Part shown: one piece after another, positions 9,296-19,416 of the stretch
Layout of the letters: each line of letters opens with the position of its first letter
Position numbering within the stretch: the first letter of the stretch is position 1
Assembly: GCF_021654775.1 (NCBI RefSeq)
Contig: NZ_AP025343.1
Location: 2,571,501-2,635,500, forward strand
Source of the DNA: Paenibacillus azoreducens
GTDB taxonomy: Bacteria; Bacillota; Bacilli; Paenibacillales; Paenibacillaceae
DNA: 64,000 bases
Direction: 5' to 3'
Position numbers and translations under genes: made by a program
Notes under the pieces: model-generated
What the model saw: the letters and a program-made list of their open reading frames with translations, nothing else
The model's database searches: none
What the model was told of the DNA's origin: nothing

Positions 9296-9568
9296 ATGGG
9301 ACTTTCCCGTAAAATGGTTCAAGGTCCGATTCTTTTTTACCGTAAATATATTTCGCCGCTGAAGCCGCCAACCTGCAGGTTCTATCCGACATGTTCCGCG
9401 TATGCCATGGAAGCGGTTGAAGTGCATGGAGCGCTAAAAGGTTCCTGGCTCGCTGCCAAGCGAATAGCCAAATGCCAGCCGTTTCACCCGGGAGGGCTCG
9501 ACCCTGTTCCGCCCCGCAAGGAGAAACGCGATAAACGCCCGCAAGAAGGCAGCAGTCATCTGACTTGA
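9296..9568 (+). CDS. yidD: Membrane protein insertion efficiency factor YidD
   Basis: A small (90-aa) protein with the family core [28 protein letters not shown] and [13 protein letters not shown]. YidD is membrane-associated through an amphipathic helix and assists insertion of proteins with YidC. The start codon begins 1 nt after the zur stop, so the two are cotranscribed. Its association with zur rather than with the oriC-proximal rnpA-yidC genes is a local arrangement. The C-terminal tail is basic ([12 protein letters not shown]). Confidence 0.93.
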   Translation: MGLSRKMVQGPILFYRKYISPLKPPTCRFYPTCSAYAMEAVEVHGALKGSWLAAKRIAKCQPFHPGGLDPVPPRKEKRDKRPQEGSSHLT

Positions 9569-9594
9569 CTTTAAGGCGAAAGGTTCAGTATATT
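9565..9594 (+). promoter_or_regulatory. Sigma-A-type promoter of the metG T-box leader
   Basis: TTGACT (9565-9570) and TATATT (9589-9594) are separated by 18 nt. The -35 box overlaps the yidD stop codon, and the -10 box lies just before the T-box leader. Confidence 0.65.
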
Positions 9595-9611
9595 AAGGGA
9601 TATATGATATG

Positions 9612-9902
9612 TCCAATGAACGGATGAGTAGGAGAACTTAAGCTTAGTACAGAGAGCCGGAAATGCTGAGAACCGGTCTAAGACGTTCACTGAAGATGGT
9701 CCCGGAGGAACTGCTTTTGAGCGATAAACCGATATGAAAGATGCAGTTCGGTTGACGTAAAGGAGCGGCGTGTTCCAGCGTTAATGGACGGTAACCGGCG
9801 CAAGCCGAAGGAACCGATGGAGCCTGTCTTCCGGGAGGAAGCGGGGAATTTGGGTGGTAACACGTGAGAGAACTCTCGTCCCATATGGGGCAGGGTTTTT
9901 TT
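9612..9902 (+). ncRNA. T-box riboswitch (tRNA-Met sensing) controlling metG
   Basis: The leader has the hallmark T-box TGGGTGGTAACACG (9851-9864), a Stem I with the AGAGAGCCGG...GAACCGG arms, and a terminator (CTCGTCCC 9875-9882 with GGGGCAGGG 9887-9895, then seven T). The specifier region TGAAGATGGTC (9691-9701) contains AUG at 9696-9698. The base after UGG in the T-box is U, matching a tRNA discriminator A as in tRNA-Met. Uncharged tRNA would stabilise the antiterminator and allow transcription into metG. Unusually, a MITE-like repeat separates the terminator from metG. The 5' boundary is approximate. Confidence 0.9.
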
Positions 9903-9912
9903 GTCTTTTTAA

Positions 9913-10088
9913 GAGGTTGTTCAAAAAGTCCGCTTTTGATCACGAAGTGAATCAGGAAGCGGATTCGACATCGAATCTTGAATTCAGCCGGGCCTTCCGG
10001 TGCTCACGTACCCAGAACGTACGCTCCGCTCCTCAGTCCCTATCTTCATCCAATCTTCTCGGTGCTGAAAACCGACCTTTTTGAACAC
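9913..10088 (+). repeat. MITE-like repeat, full-length copy A
   Basis: A 176-bp non-coding element with imperfect inverted ends of about 30 bp: GAGGTTGTTCAAAAAGTCCG at the left and CGACCTTTTTGAACAC at the right. It is nearly colinear with copy B at 43554-43728 and, reversed, with copies C (18227), D (54408) and E (4198). No transposase is encoded. It lies between the metG T-box terminator and the metG ribosome binding site. Confidence 0.85.
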
Positions 10089-10147
10089 TTATTTTAAGTT
10101 TCTGTGTTCCAGCAAAAAAATGGAAGTATTTTAGGAGGATGAACTGA

Positions 10148-12124
<1,977 letters not shown>

Positions 12125-12170
12125 ACCCGGGTTAGCTTGGTCTGAAAGAGGCCAAATATTGGAATAATAA

Positions 12171-12214
12171 AGATGGAGTACCTTTGTAACGTATAAGGTA
12201 TTCCGTCTTTTTTT
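12171..12214 (+). terminator. Rho-independent terminator after metG
   Basis: A 14-bp stem (12171-12184 with 12195-12208, including G-T pairs) followed by a T-run to 12214. Confidence 0.85.
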
Positions 12215-12246
12215 GATCGCGCCTGATTGAAGCGAAAATCAAGTAG

Positions 12247-12298
12247 TTGACAAATTTTCAATGCCCATTCTATAATTTATTAGTAAAAATTACGATTA
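12247..12298 (+). promoter_or_regulatory. znuA promoter with Zur-box-like operator
   Basis: TTGACA (12247-12252) and TATAAT (12271-12276) have an 18-nt spacer. Immediately downstream, TTAGTAAAAATTACGATTA (12280-12298) contains the half site ATTACGAT and a weaker inverted partner (TAGTAAA), resembling the Bacillus Zur box TCGTAATnATTACGA. Repression by the Zur-like protein encoded at 8827 is inferred. Confidence 0.7.
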
Positions 12299-12314
12299 AG
12301 GAAGGTTTCAAACA

Positions 12315-13274
12315 GTGAAAAAGAATTCATGGTTCCGGACCATACCGCTATGGGTCCTCGTCCTGCTGATGGGGATAGCCGCCGCAGGTTGCGGTCCGGA
12401 AAATCAGGCGAAAATCGTTGAAGGAAAGGTCAATGTCGTGACGACGTTTTATCCGATATATGAATTTGCCAAAGCAATCGGCGGAGATGATGCCAACGTC
12501 ATCAACCTGCTGCCTGCCGGCGTCGAACCTCATGACTGGACGCCTAAAAGCCAGGATATCGTAAACACGTCCAAAGCGCAGCTGTTTTTCTATAACGGCG
12601 CGGGATTGGAAGGTTGGGTTCCTCAATTTCTGAAAGGATTGAACCGCGACAGCAAGATAAAGGCGGTTGAAGTCAGTCAGGGAATCAAGCTGATTGAAGC
12701 GGATGAGGAAAAGGATCAGCATCATGAGGGTGAAGGGCCGCAAACGAGACATCATATTGATCCGCATACATGGGTTAGCCCTAAATCGGCTATGATCATG
12801 GCCGAAAATATGAAGGAAAGCTACATCGAGGCCGATCCTGCCCATAAAGAAGCATATACGAGCCGATATATGGATCTGAAAAAAAAGCTGGAAGAGCTGG
12901 ATGGAGAGTTCAGTTCCAAGCTGGCGGCAATGCCGCGCAAGGAGATCGTCGTGTCGCATGAAGCTTTTGGTTATATGGCCCGGGATTACGGGCTCACCCA
13001 ACATGCAATCATGGGGTTGTCTCCGGATGCCGAACCGCGGGCTCAGGACTTGCTGAACCTTTCCAAATTGGTGAAGGAAGAGGGCATTCATTATATCTTT
13101 TTCGAGGAATTGGTATCGGATCGCTTGGCCAAAACATTGGCATCGGAAACGGGTGCGGAAGTGTTGGTGTTGAACCCTGTTGAGGGGCTTACGGAGGAGC
13201 AGCTGAAGCAGGGAGATGATTATTTTTCGCTGATGCGCAAAAATTTGCAGAACCTGATATTGGCGCTGCAATAG
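12315..13274 (+). CDS. znuA: Zinc ABC transporter solute-binding lipoprotein
   Basis: A cluster A-I (ZnuA/TroA) metal-binding lipoprotein of 319 aa. Lipobox is AAAGC near residue 26 after one hydrophobic helix. Metal-ligand His positions are in VEPHDWTP, HHIDPHTWVSP and VVSHEAFGY. A His/Glu-rich loop (DQHHEGEGPQTRHH), typical of zinc rather than manganese binders, precedes the second His. It is first in a znuA-znuC-znuB set with short gaps and would deliver zinc to the ZnuB channel. The upstream promoter overlaps a Zur-box-like palindrome. The GTG start at 12315 follows GGAAGG. Confidence 0.92.
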   Translation: MKKNSWFRTIPLWVLVLLMGIAAAGCGPENQAKIVEGKVNVVTTFYPIYEFAKAIGGDDANVINLLPAGVEPHDWTPKSQDIVNTSKAQLFFYNGAGLEGWVPQFLKGLNRDSKIKAVEVSQGIKLIEADEEKDQHHEGEGPQTRHHIDPHTWVSPKSAMIMAENMKESYIEADPAHKEAYTSRYMDLKKKLEELDGEFSSKLAAMPRKEIVVSHEAFGYMARDYGLTQHAIMGLSPDAEPRAQDLLNLSKLVKEEGIHYIFFEELVSDRLAKTLASETGAEVLVLNPVEGLTEEQLKQGDDYFSLMRKNLQNLILALQ

Positions 13275-13351
13275 TCAATGGCAAAGTATTAGAACTCTAA
13301 TTTCCATATTGAGCTTGAGATAGGCAATTTTTAAGAAAGGGTGGGTGTCAC

Positions 13352-14104
13352 ATGTTTACGCCAAGCAGCGATGAATGTCATCAACCTGTGGTAGAGCTTG
13401 AACATATTTCTTTTTCCTACCGTGATCAACAGGTCATTTCAGATTTAAGTTTTGCCGTCAAGGAAAGGGATTTTGTCGGCATTATCGGTTCAAATGGTGC
13501 GGGTAAATCCACTTTGCTGCGGATGATTGTGGGATTGCTGCCTATGGCACAAGGAGAAATCAAGTTATTCGGCGAACCGATCCGGAAATTCAAGGACTGG
13601 GAACGGATTGGTTACGTCCCGCAAAAAAAAGCGTTTAATCCGCTTTTTCCGGCAACGGTAAGAGAGGTCGTATTATCAGGATTGTACAATAAGAAAAATC
13701 TGTTCCGCAGAGTCAGCAAAAGCCAGCAGCAGCAATGCGATGATGCGCTTGAGGTGATGGGCATCCAGTCGATCGCCGGCAAAAGGATCGGGGAGCTTTC
13801 GGGCGGGCAGCAGCAGCGGGCTTTTTTGGCCAGAGCGATGATCAATCATCCGGATCTGCTTATTTTGGATGAGCCTACCGTCGGGATTGACGCCAAAACC
13901 CAGGCCGATTTCTTCGAATTGATCACTCATATGCATCAGCATCATCACATGACGTTTCTGATGGTATCCCATGATATGTACATGATGGAAAATTACCTGG
14001 GTAAAGAGCCGAAGCAGTCGAGCGGCAGCATCCAATTCTACGTCCGCCATTCCCATGAAATACAAAATTGCGAAGTTCGCGATCTGCAGCATTCGCTGTC
14101 CTGA
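13352..14104 (+). CDS. znuC: Zinc ABC transporter ATP-binding protein
   Basis: A 250-aa ATPase with Walker A GSNGAGKST, signature LSGGQQQRAFLARAM, Walker B LLILDEPTVGID and H-loop MVSHDM. Placement between znuA and znuB identifies it as the ATPase of the zinc importer. The C-terminus (about residues 210-250) is His/Ser-rich. The ribosome binding site AAAGGGTGGG precedes the ATG at 13352. Confidence 0.93.
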   Translation: MFTPSSDECHQPVVELEHISFSYRDQQVISDLSFAVKERDFVGIIGSNGAGKSTLLRMIVGLLPMAQGEIKLFGEPIRKFKDWERIGYVPQKKAFNPLFPATVREVVLSGLYNKKNLFRRVSKSQQQQCDDALEVMGIQSIAGKRIGELSGGQQQRAFLARAMINHPDLLILDEPTVGIDAKTQADFFELITHMHQHHHMTFLMVSHDMYMMENYLGKEPKQSSGSIQFYVRHSHEIQNCEVRDLQHSLS

Positions 14105-14137
14105 TCCGGATATTTTTGCAAGAAGGAGTCGTTTTAT

Positions 14138-14947
14138 TTGGCTATCGATATTATGCTAAGTGATTTTTTTCAGCGGGCTTTGACCGGCGGTATTCTGATC
14201 GGGATCACTGCTCCGCTTATCGGTATTTTTTTGGTGCTCCGCAGATTGTCCATGATCGGGGACACGTTAGCGCATGTAACCATAGCTGGCGTAGCCCTGG
14301 GGTTCTTGATCGAGGTGTATCCGCTGGGTACCGGGCTTGTTTTCGCCGTACTTGCATCCTTTGCGATCGAAAAACTGCGGAAAGCCTATAAAAGTTACGC
14401 AGAGTTGTCCATCGCGATCATTATGTCCGGCGGAGTCGCGCTTGCCTCTTTGTTTTTTACACTCGGTATGGGTTACAATACAGATGTGATGAGTTATTTG
14501 TTCGGAAGCATTTATACGTTGGATACGCAGGATTTGTATGTGGTTGGAGCCGTTACGCTGGTTGTCGTCGTCGTGATTCTTTTGTTTTTCAAAGAGTTTT
14601 TTCTGCTCAGCTTTGAGGAAGATGCCGCGAGCGTCAATGGACTGCCTGTGCGACTGCTCAACATGCTGATAACCGTATTAACGGCGCTTGTCATCAGCAC
14701 GGCGATCAAAATTGTGGGGGCGCTGCTGGTTTCGGCTCTGCTGACCATTCCGGTTGCCATCAGTCTGCTGATTGCGAGAAGCTTCAAATCCTCCGTCATA
14801 TTATCCGTCGTCATTTCCGAAATTGCCGTCATTATCGGACTCGTCATCGCCGGCATTTGGAATTTGGCGCCAGGGGCAACGATCGTTCTTCTATTGATTG
14901 CACTGCTTATTTTGACCATGGCCGGCAAAAAAGGTTTTTCGATATAG
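14138..14947 (+). CDS. znuB: Zinc ABC transporter permease
   Basis: A 269-aa ABC-3 family integral membrane protein with about eight helices (GGILIGITAPLIGIFLVLRR, GLVFAVLASFAIEKL, and a C-terminal series ending ATIVLLLIALLILTMAG). It has the family hallmark LRRLSMIGDTLAHVTIAGVALG. The start TTG at 14138 is preceded by AAGGAG. Last gene of the znuACB unit; ccdA follows after 21 nt and may be cotranscribed. Confidence 0.93.
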   Translation: MAIDIMLSDFFQRALTGGILIGITAPLIGIFLVLRRLSMIGDTLAHVTIAGVALGFLIEVYPLGTGLVFAVLASFAIEKLRKAYKSYAELSIAIIMSGGVALASLFFTLGMGYNTDVMSYLFGSIYTLDTQDLYVVGAVTLVVVVVILLFFKEFFLLSFEEDAASVNGLPVRLLNMLITVLTALVISTAIKIVGALLVSALLTIPVAISLLIARSFKSSVILSVVISEIAVIIGLVIAGIWNLAPGATIVLLLIALLILTMAGKKGFSI

Positions 14948-14968
14948 AACATTGTAGGAGGAACGGCA

Positions 14969-15682
14969 TTGTCAAACTTGAATATTGGGATCGCGTTTTT
15001 GGCGGGGCTGGCTTCCTTCATTTCTCCGTGCTGCCTGCCGCTGTATCCGTCGTATTTATCCTATATTACAGGCATGTCGGTACAGCAGCTCAAAACGGAG
15101 CAGAACAAACGGGAAGTCCGGTTCCGGACCATGACGCATACGCTCGCATTTATTTTAGGTTTTTCCGTCGTTTTTTACACGCTTGGCGTCAGCGCGGGTT
15201 TTTTGGGCAACTTTTTCTATAATAACCGCGATCTGATCCGCCAGCTATCCGCTATTTTGATTATTGTCATGGGACTGTTTCTGCTTGGCATATTCCAGCC
15301 TAAATTTCTGATGCGCGATTATAAGATGGACCTGAAATTCAAGCCTGCCGGATACATAGGATCTTTTATTTTCGGAATCGGTTTTTCTGCAGGATGGTCT
15401 CCTTGCGTCGGACCCATTCTCACCGCGATCATCGGACTTGCGGCAACGCAGCCCGGTTCGTGGTTTTCGCTGATTACGGCCTATACGCTGGGATTTGCCG
15501 TACCGTTTTTCGTTTTGGCTTTTTTTATCGGATCGACAAAGTGGATCGTAAAGTATTCGGGCCTCATGATGAAGATCGGCGGCGCATTGATGCTGCTGAT
15601 GGGCGTTCTGTTGTTTACGAACCAAATGACCAAAATTACGATCTGGCTGCAGATGATTACCCCGGATTGGCTGAAATTCTAA
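14969..15682 (+). CDS. ccdA: Cytochrome c biogenesis / thiol-disulfide transport protein CcdA
   Basis: A 237-aa protein with six helices of the CcdA/DsbD-beta family. It moves reducing equivalents across the membrane for cytochrome c maturation or spore cortex formation. The two redox cysteine motifs are visible: SPCCLPLYPSY and GWSPCVGPIL. The TTG start at 14969 follows GTAGGAGGA. The close spacing to znuB suggests shared transcription with the zinc importer, a link not required by known function. A hairpin follows at about 15721-15755. Confidence 0.92.
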   Translation: MSNLNIGIAFLAGLASFISPCCLPLYPSYLSYITGMSVQQLKTEQNKREVRFRTMTHTLAFILGFSVVFYTLGVSAGFLGNFFYNNRDLIRQLSAILIIVMGLFLLGIFQPKFLMRDYKMDLKFKPAGYIGSFIFGIGFSAGWSPCVGPILTAIIGLAATQPGSWFSLITAYTLGFAVPFFVLAFFIGSTKWIVKYSGLMMKIGGALMLLMGVLLFTNQMTKITIWLQMITPDWLKF

Positions 15683-16000
15683 GTGAAGTAATCGATTGCA
15701 GCCGATGGAAAATGCTCAAAAATACGCTCTGTGCTAAATTCGCGCAGGGCGTAATTTCTTCGATATTGGCGTAGACACGCACATACGGCATGGCCCCGAG
15801 CGTAGTTTAAAGATAACCATAATGGAAATGACCCATGCAGCTGGCAGAGACCGGAATGGCGTAATGAAGCATTTGAGGCAAGCGTGGAAATAAGGCGGTT
15901 TCTCGGCAGGACTTGCCAAGTCCTTACGGAAACATGTATCATTACAAGAGCAGGATTTTTTTTATGATTGATTGCTTAAAAAGAGAAAAGAGGGAAGCAG
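15683..16000. other. Intergenic region with hairpin and perfect palindrome upstream of mntR
   Basis: No gene is seen in these 318 bp. An imperfect inverted repeat TACGCTCTGTGC...GCGCAGGGCGTA (about 15721-15755), followed by ATTTCTT, may terminate ccdA. Nearer mntR is a perfect palindrome, AGGACTTG-C-CAAGTCCT (15908-15924), a candidate operator. A GAAAAGAGGGAAG ribosome binding site lies just before mntR. Confidence 0.55.
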
Positions 16001-16426
16001 ATGCCAACGCCGAGCATGGAAGATTATTTGGAGCGCATCTACAAGCTGATTGATGAAAAGGGGTATGCTCGCGTCTCGGATATTGCCGAAGGCCTTGAGG
16101 TTCATCCTTCATCCGTCACCAAAATGATTCAAAAGCTGGATAAGGATGAATACTTGATTTATGAGAAATACCGCGGACTTGTCTTGACCAGCAAAGGCAA
16201 AAAAGTGGGTAAACGTTTAGTGGACCGCCATCAACTTTTGGAAGAGTTTTTGACGATGATCGGTGTATCCGATGAGCATATCTATACGGACGTGGAAGGA
16301 ATCGAGCATCATTTGAGCTGGGATTCCATCACGCATATCGAAACGCTTGTGGAATATTTCCGCCGGGATGAACAGCGTCTTCAGGAATTGCGGAGCATTC
16401 ACAATGAACTAGTGGGAGATTCGTAA
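16001..16426 (+). CDS. mntR: Manganese-responsive transcriptional regulator MntR
   Basis: A DtxR-family repressor of 141 aa, the length of B. subtilis MntR. All six metal ligands of the B. subtilis protein are present at the same numbers: D8, E11, H77, E99, E102 and H103. The N-terminal winged helix (about residues 7-63, [20 protein letters not shown]) binds DNA, and the rest forms the dimer and metal site. It represses manganese importers when Mn(II) is plentiful. No manganese transporter is in this window. It is monocistronic, with a terminator after it. Confidence 0.96.
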   Translation: MPTPSMEDYLERIYKLIDEKGYARVSDIAEGLEVHPSSVTKMIQKLDKDEYLIYEKYRGLVLTSKGKKVGKRLVDRHQLLEEFLTMIGVSDEHIYTDVEGIEHHLSWDSITHIETLVEYFRRDEQRLQELRSIHNELVGDS

Positions 16427-16446
16427 ATCAGGCATTTGTCCCTTCC

Positions 16447-16473
16447 CAAAGAGACGGATGCCTCTTTGTTTTT
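16447..16473 (+). terminator. Terminator after mntR
   Basis: CAAAGAG (16447-16453) pairs with CTCTTTG (16462-16468), followed by five T. A second small hairpin, CACCGG-CCATT-CCGGTG, lies about 35 bp further on. Confidence 0.75.
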
Positions 16474-16565
16474 AATGAGAACTGATCGAAATAGTGCGGC
16501 AAGGACACCGGCCATTCCGGTGTTTCTCTTGCTCGTAAATCTATCAAGTCTGGAGGATTACTAGA

Positions 16566-18212
16566 ATGAGGTATTGGAAGTTTCAAAAGTGGATGATTCT
16601 GGCGCTTGTCTTGATTTTATTGCTGCCTGTGACCGGCCGCTCTGTTCAAGCGCAATCAACAAAACGCTCCATCAGCATCACGTTGGATGGAAATTCAATC
16701 AACAGTGACGTATCCCCGTATATCATACCGGGAGTTGATGTTACGATGGTGCCTCTTGCCGTGATTAGCCAGGGATTAGGGGCATTTGTGAACTGGAACC
16801 ATACGGAAAAAACCGTCGTGATTCAGCAGAACGGTTCGACGATGTCCCTCACCAAAGGGAAGAAGACCGCTTTGGTTAACGGAAACAATGTCGATTTGGA
16901 TGCATCCGTCGAAATCAAAAACGGCAGAACGATGGTGCCTCTGCGTTTTGTAGGTGAGAACCTGGGCCTTCAGGTAAACTGGAATCAAGCGGAGCAAAGC
17001 ATCGTGATGTATTCCGGCCAATACATACCTAACCGTCCCGACCCGGTAGAGCCGAACCAACCTAATCAACCGAATCAGCCGCAACAACCTAATCCCGGCC
17101 AAGGAAATGGACAGCAGACACAAGGTCTGCATGGCGCCTGGATTTCTACCGTAGCGAATCTGGATTGGCCCACAACGAAATCCGTGGGGAAAGAGGAACA
17201 GCAGAAACAGGAATTTACCGCGATGCTGGACAAGCTGCAAACCATCGGCATTAATGCCGTTTACGTGCAAGTACGTCCTGCAGGCGATGCGTTCTACCCT
17301 TCGCAGCTCGTGCCTTGGTCCAAATATTTGACCGGTACGCAAGGCAAAGATCCGGGTTATGACCCGCTGCAGTTCATGATTGATGAAGCCCATAAGCGGG
17401 GAATGCAATTCCATGCCTGGTTTAACCCGTTCCGGGCCAGCATGGATACCGCTACAAGCAAATTGGCTGCTAATCATGTCGCCATCGAACATCCGGATTG
17501 GATCGTACCGGCGAATAATCAGCTGATCATCAATCCGGGAATTCCGGAAGCACGCCAGCATATTATCGATGTCGTGATGGAAGTCGTGAACAAATATAAT
17601 ATTGACGGCGTTCATTTGGATGATTATTTCTATCCGACCAGCGGTACTTTTAATGACGACGCCACTTATAAAACCTACAACTCGTCAGGCCTTTCCAAAG
17701 ATAATTGGCGCCGCGACAACATTAACCGGTTTGTGCAGCAGCTCGGCCAGTCGATACATGCAGCGAAGCCGTCCGCACAATTTGGCATCAGCCCATTTGG
17801 CGTATGGCGCAATAAAGCAAACGATTCAACGGGATCGGATACAAAAGCCGGCATTACGGCATATGATTCCTATTTCGCGGATGTCAGAACATGGATTCAA
17901 AATCATTGGATCGATTATGTAGCGCCGCAAATTTATTGGAGCATGTCCTTTAAAAATGCGCAATACGATAAGCTTGTCGATTGGTGGGTAAACGAAGTCA
18001 AAGGTACGGGTGTCAATCTGTATATCGGCCAGGCTGCCTACAAGCTTGGAACGTCGGAAGCGGGCTGGCAGAGCTCGCAAGAAATCATCAATCAATTACA
18101 GTACAACACCCAATATCCGGAAGTAAAAGGCAACATTTTCTTCAGAGCTGGCAATCTGATAAATAACCCGCTCGGACTTGTTCAGGCGCTTGCCGCATAT
18201 TATCAACAATAA
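16566..18212 (+). CDS. Secreted GHL10-type glycoside hydrolase with copper-amine-oxidase N-terminal-like domain
   Basis: A 548-aa protein. A signal peptide (MILALVLILLLPVTGRSVQA) is followed by a copper amine oxidase N-terminal-like domain (about residues 40-160, two MVPL repeats), a PNQPNQPNQPQQP linker and a glycosyl-hydrolase-like 10 (PF02638, formerly DUF187) TIM barrel (about 190-545). The barrel shows LHGAWISTVANLDWP, VYVQVRPAGDAFYPS, FHAWFNPFR and GVHLDDYFYP, as in YngK-like proteins linked to cell wall glycans. The acidic pair in HLDDYFYP is a candidate active site. The ATG at 16566 follows TGGAGG. A related N-terminal domain occurs in the exoprotein at 4286. Confidence 0.88.
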   Translation: MRYWKFQKWMILALVLILLLPVTGRSVQAQSTKRSISITLDGNSINSDVSPYIIPGVDVTMVPLAVISQGLGAFVNWNHTEKTVVIQQNGSTMSLTKGKKTALVNGNNVDLDASVEIKNGRTMVPLRFVGENLGLQVNWNQAEQSIVMYSGQYIPNRPDPVEPNQPNQPNQPQQPNPGQGNGQQTQGLHGAWISTVANLDWPTTKSVGKEEQQKQEFTAMLDKLQTIGINAVYVQVRPAGDAFYPSQLVPWSKYLTGTQGKDPGYDPLQFMIDEAHKRGMQFHAWFNPFRASMDTATSKLAANHVAIEHPDWIVPANNQLIINPGIPEARQHIIDVVMEVVNKYNIDGVHLDDYFYPTSGTFNDDATYKTYNSSGLSKDNWRRDNINRFVQQLGQSIHAAKPSAQFGISPFGVWRNKANDSTGSDTKAGITAYDSYFADVRTWIQNHWIDYVAPQIYWSMSFKNAQYDKLVDWWVNEVKGTGVNLYIGQAAYKLGTSEAGWQSSQEIINQLQYNTQYPEVKGNIFFRAGNLINNPLGLVQALAAYYQQ

Positions 18213-18226
18213 ATAACCTTATAACT

Positions 18227-18370
18227 GTCGGTTTTCAGCACCGAGAAGATTGGATGAAGTTAGGGACTGAGGAGCGGAGCGTACTTTTGGTACGTGAGCA
18301 CCGTAAGGCCCGGCTGAATTCAAGTTTCGATGCCGTGTCCGCTTCCTGATTCACTTCGTGATCAAAAGCG
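18227..18370 (-). repeat. MITE-like repeat, end-truncated copy C
   Basis: Reverse-oriented copy of the 9913 element, about 144 bp. It retains TCGGTTTTCAGCACCGAGAAG and TTCACTTCGTGATCAAAAG, but has lost the outer GTGTTCAAAAAG and CTTTTTGAACAACCTC ends. Its internal segment (GGACTGAGGAGCGGAGCGTAC) is preserved. Confidence 0.8.
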
Positions 18371-18385
18371 ATCTGTCATGAATCG

Positions 18386-18434
18386 ACCCCCGTTCTCATA
18401 GATTATGTTGAATACATGAGGACGGGGGTTTTCC
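18386..18434 (+). terminator. Strong hairpin between GHL10 gene and patatin gene, overlapping the latter's ribosome binding site
   Basis: A 14-bp stem: ACCCCCGTTCTCAT (18386-18399) pairs with ATGAGGACGGGGGT (18416-18429), one G-T pair, followed by TTTTCC. The stem ends seven bases before the patatin start codon and contains the only G-rich ribosome-binding-site-like tract. It may be a terminator, a translation-controlling hairpin, or both. Confidence 0.65.
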
Positions 18435-18435
18435 T

Positions 18436-19350
18436 ATGCTCATTAATGCGGTTTTCGAGGGCGGTGGCGTTAAAGGCATCTCGCTTGCGGGGGCGGTTAA
18501 GGCGGCGGAAGATTCGGGAGTCGTTTTTAACCGTGTAGCGGGCACCTCTTCGGGTTCGATTGTGGCTGCGCTGCTTGCGGCCGGATTCACGGCAGATGAA
18601 ATGAGCGAAATCGTCAAGGCGACTCCTTATGCTTCTTTTTTGTACAGAGCTCCCATTTTCAATATAAAAATTATCGGACCCGCGATACGGCTGTGGATCA
18701 AAAAAGGGCTCTATTCCGGAGAAGCGCTGGAATATTGGATCTATAACATTTTAAAATCAAAGGGAATACGGACTTTCTCGGATATTCCTCCAGGCAAGCT
18801 GATGATTATCGCTTCGGATATTACGAATGGAAAAATCCTAGTACTTCCTGATGATTTGATCAAGCTGGGAATGAATCCGGCAACTTTCGAGGTGTCCAAG
18901 GCCGTCCGCATGAGTACGAGCATACCGTACTTCTTCGATCCGGTGATTTTAAGGATGTGCGGACAGGCGGCCCGCGGGAAATCTTTTAAAGATCAATTTG
19001 TATATGTTGTCGATGGCGGACTTCTCAGCAATTTCCCGCTATGGCTGTTTGACGTCCCGCCAGGCCAACCGCAGCTGCAAACCATCGGATTCCAAATGGT
19101 CGGGCGAACCACCGGCAGACCACATATCATCAGAGGGCCGATCAGCATGCTGACGGCGATGTTCGAGACGATGCTTTCCGCCCATGATGAAAGATACATC
19201 GAGCAGGTAAACCGGTTCAGGACGATCAAAATCCCGACGCTAGGCGTAGGGACGACCCAATTCCAAATATCACCGGATAAAATCACAGAGTTGTATGAAT
19301 CCGGCGTAAATGCAGGTAAGAAATTTTTTAGGAATTGGAAGCCGTCGTGA
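18436..19350 (+). CDS. Patatin-like phospholipase
   Basis: A 304-aa protein with the patatin serine hydrolase elements: oxyanion loop GGGVKGISLAG near the N-terminus, nucleophile elbow GTSSGS (Ser of GxSxG), and catalytic Asp in VVDGGLLSNFP. These form a Ser-Asp dyad for acyl ester or phospholipid hydrolysis. No signal peptide is present, so it is cytoplasmic. The start ATG 18436 is followed by the family-typical LINAVFEGGGVKG. A 14-bp hairpin lies immediately upstream and could hide the ribosome binding site. It is convergent with the AraC-type regulator gene. Confidence 0.92.
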   Translation: MLINAVFEGGGVKGISLAGAVKAAEDSGVVFNRVAGTSSGSIVAALLAAGFTADEMSEIVKATPYASFLYRAPIFNIKIIGPAIRLWIKKGLYSGEALEYWIYNILKSKGIRTFSDIPPGKLMIIASDITNGKILVLPDDLIKLGMNPATFEVSKAVRMSTSIPYFFDPVILRMCGQAARGKSFKDQFVYVVDGGLLSNFPLWLFDVPPGQPQLQTIGFQMVGRTTGRPHIIRGPISMLTAMFETMLSAHDERYIEQVNRFRTIKIPTLGVGTTQFQISPDKITELYESGVNAGKKFFRNWKPS

Positions 19351-19416
19351 TATCGGCGTCATGAAGCCGGGAATGAGTGGTTTTATTCGTGCGGCTAAAC
19401 CCGTTTTCATCGGCGC

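Noticed and set aside
9691..9698. Aspartate specifier GAU in the T-box
   Set aside because: The T-box discriminator base and the downstream metG gene favour AUG.
17038..17100. Tandem DNA repeat in the GHL10 gene
   Set aside because: It encodes a PNQ-type linker; repetition is explained by the protein spacer.
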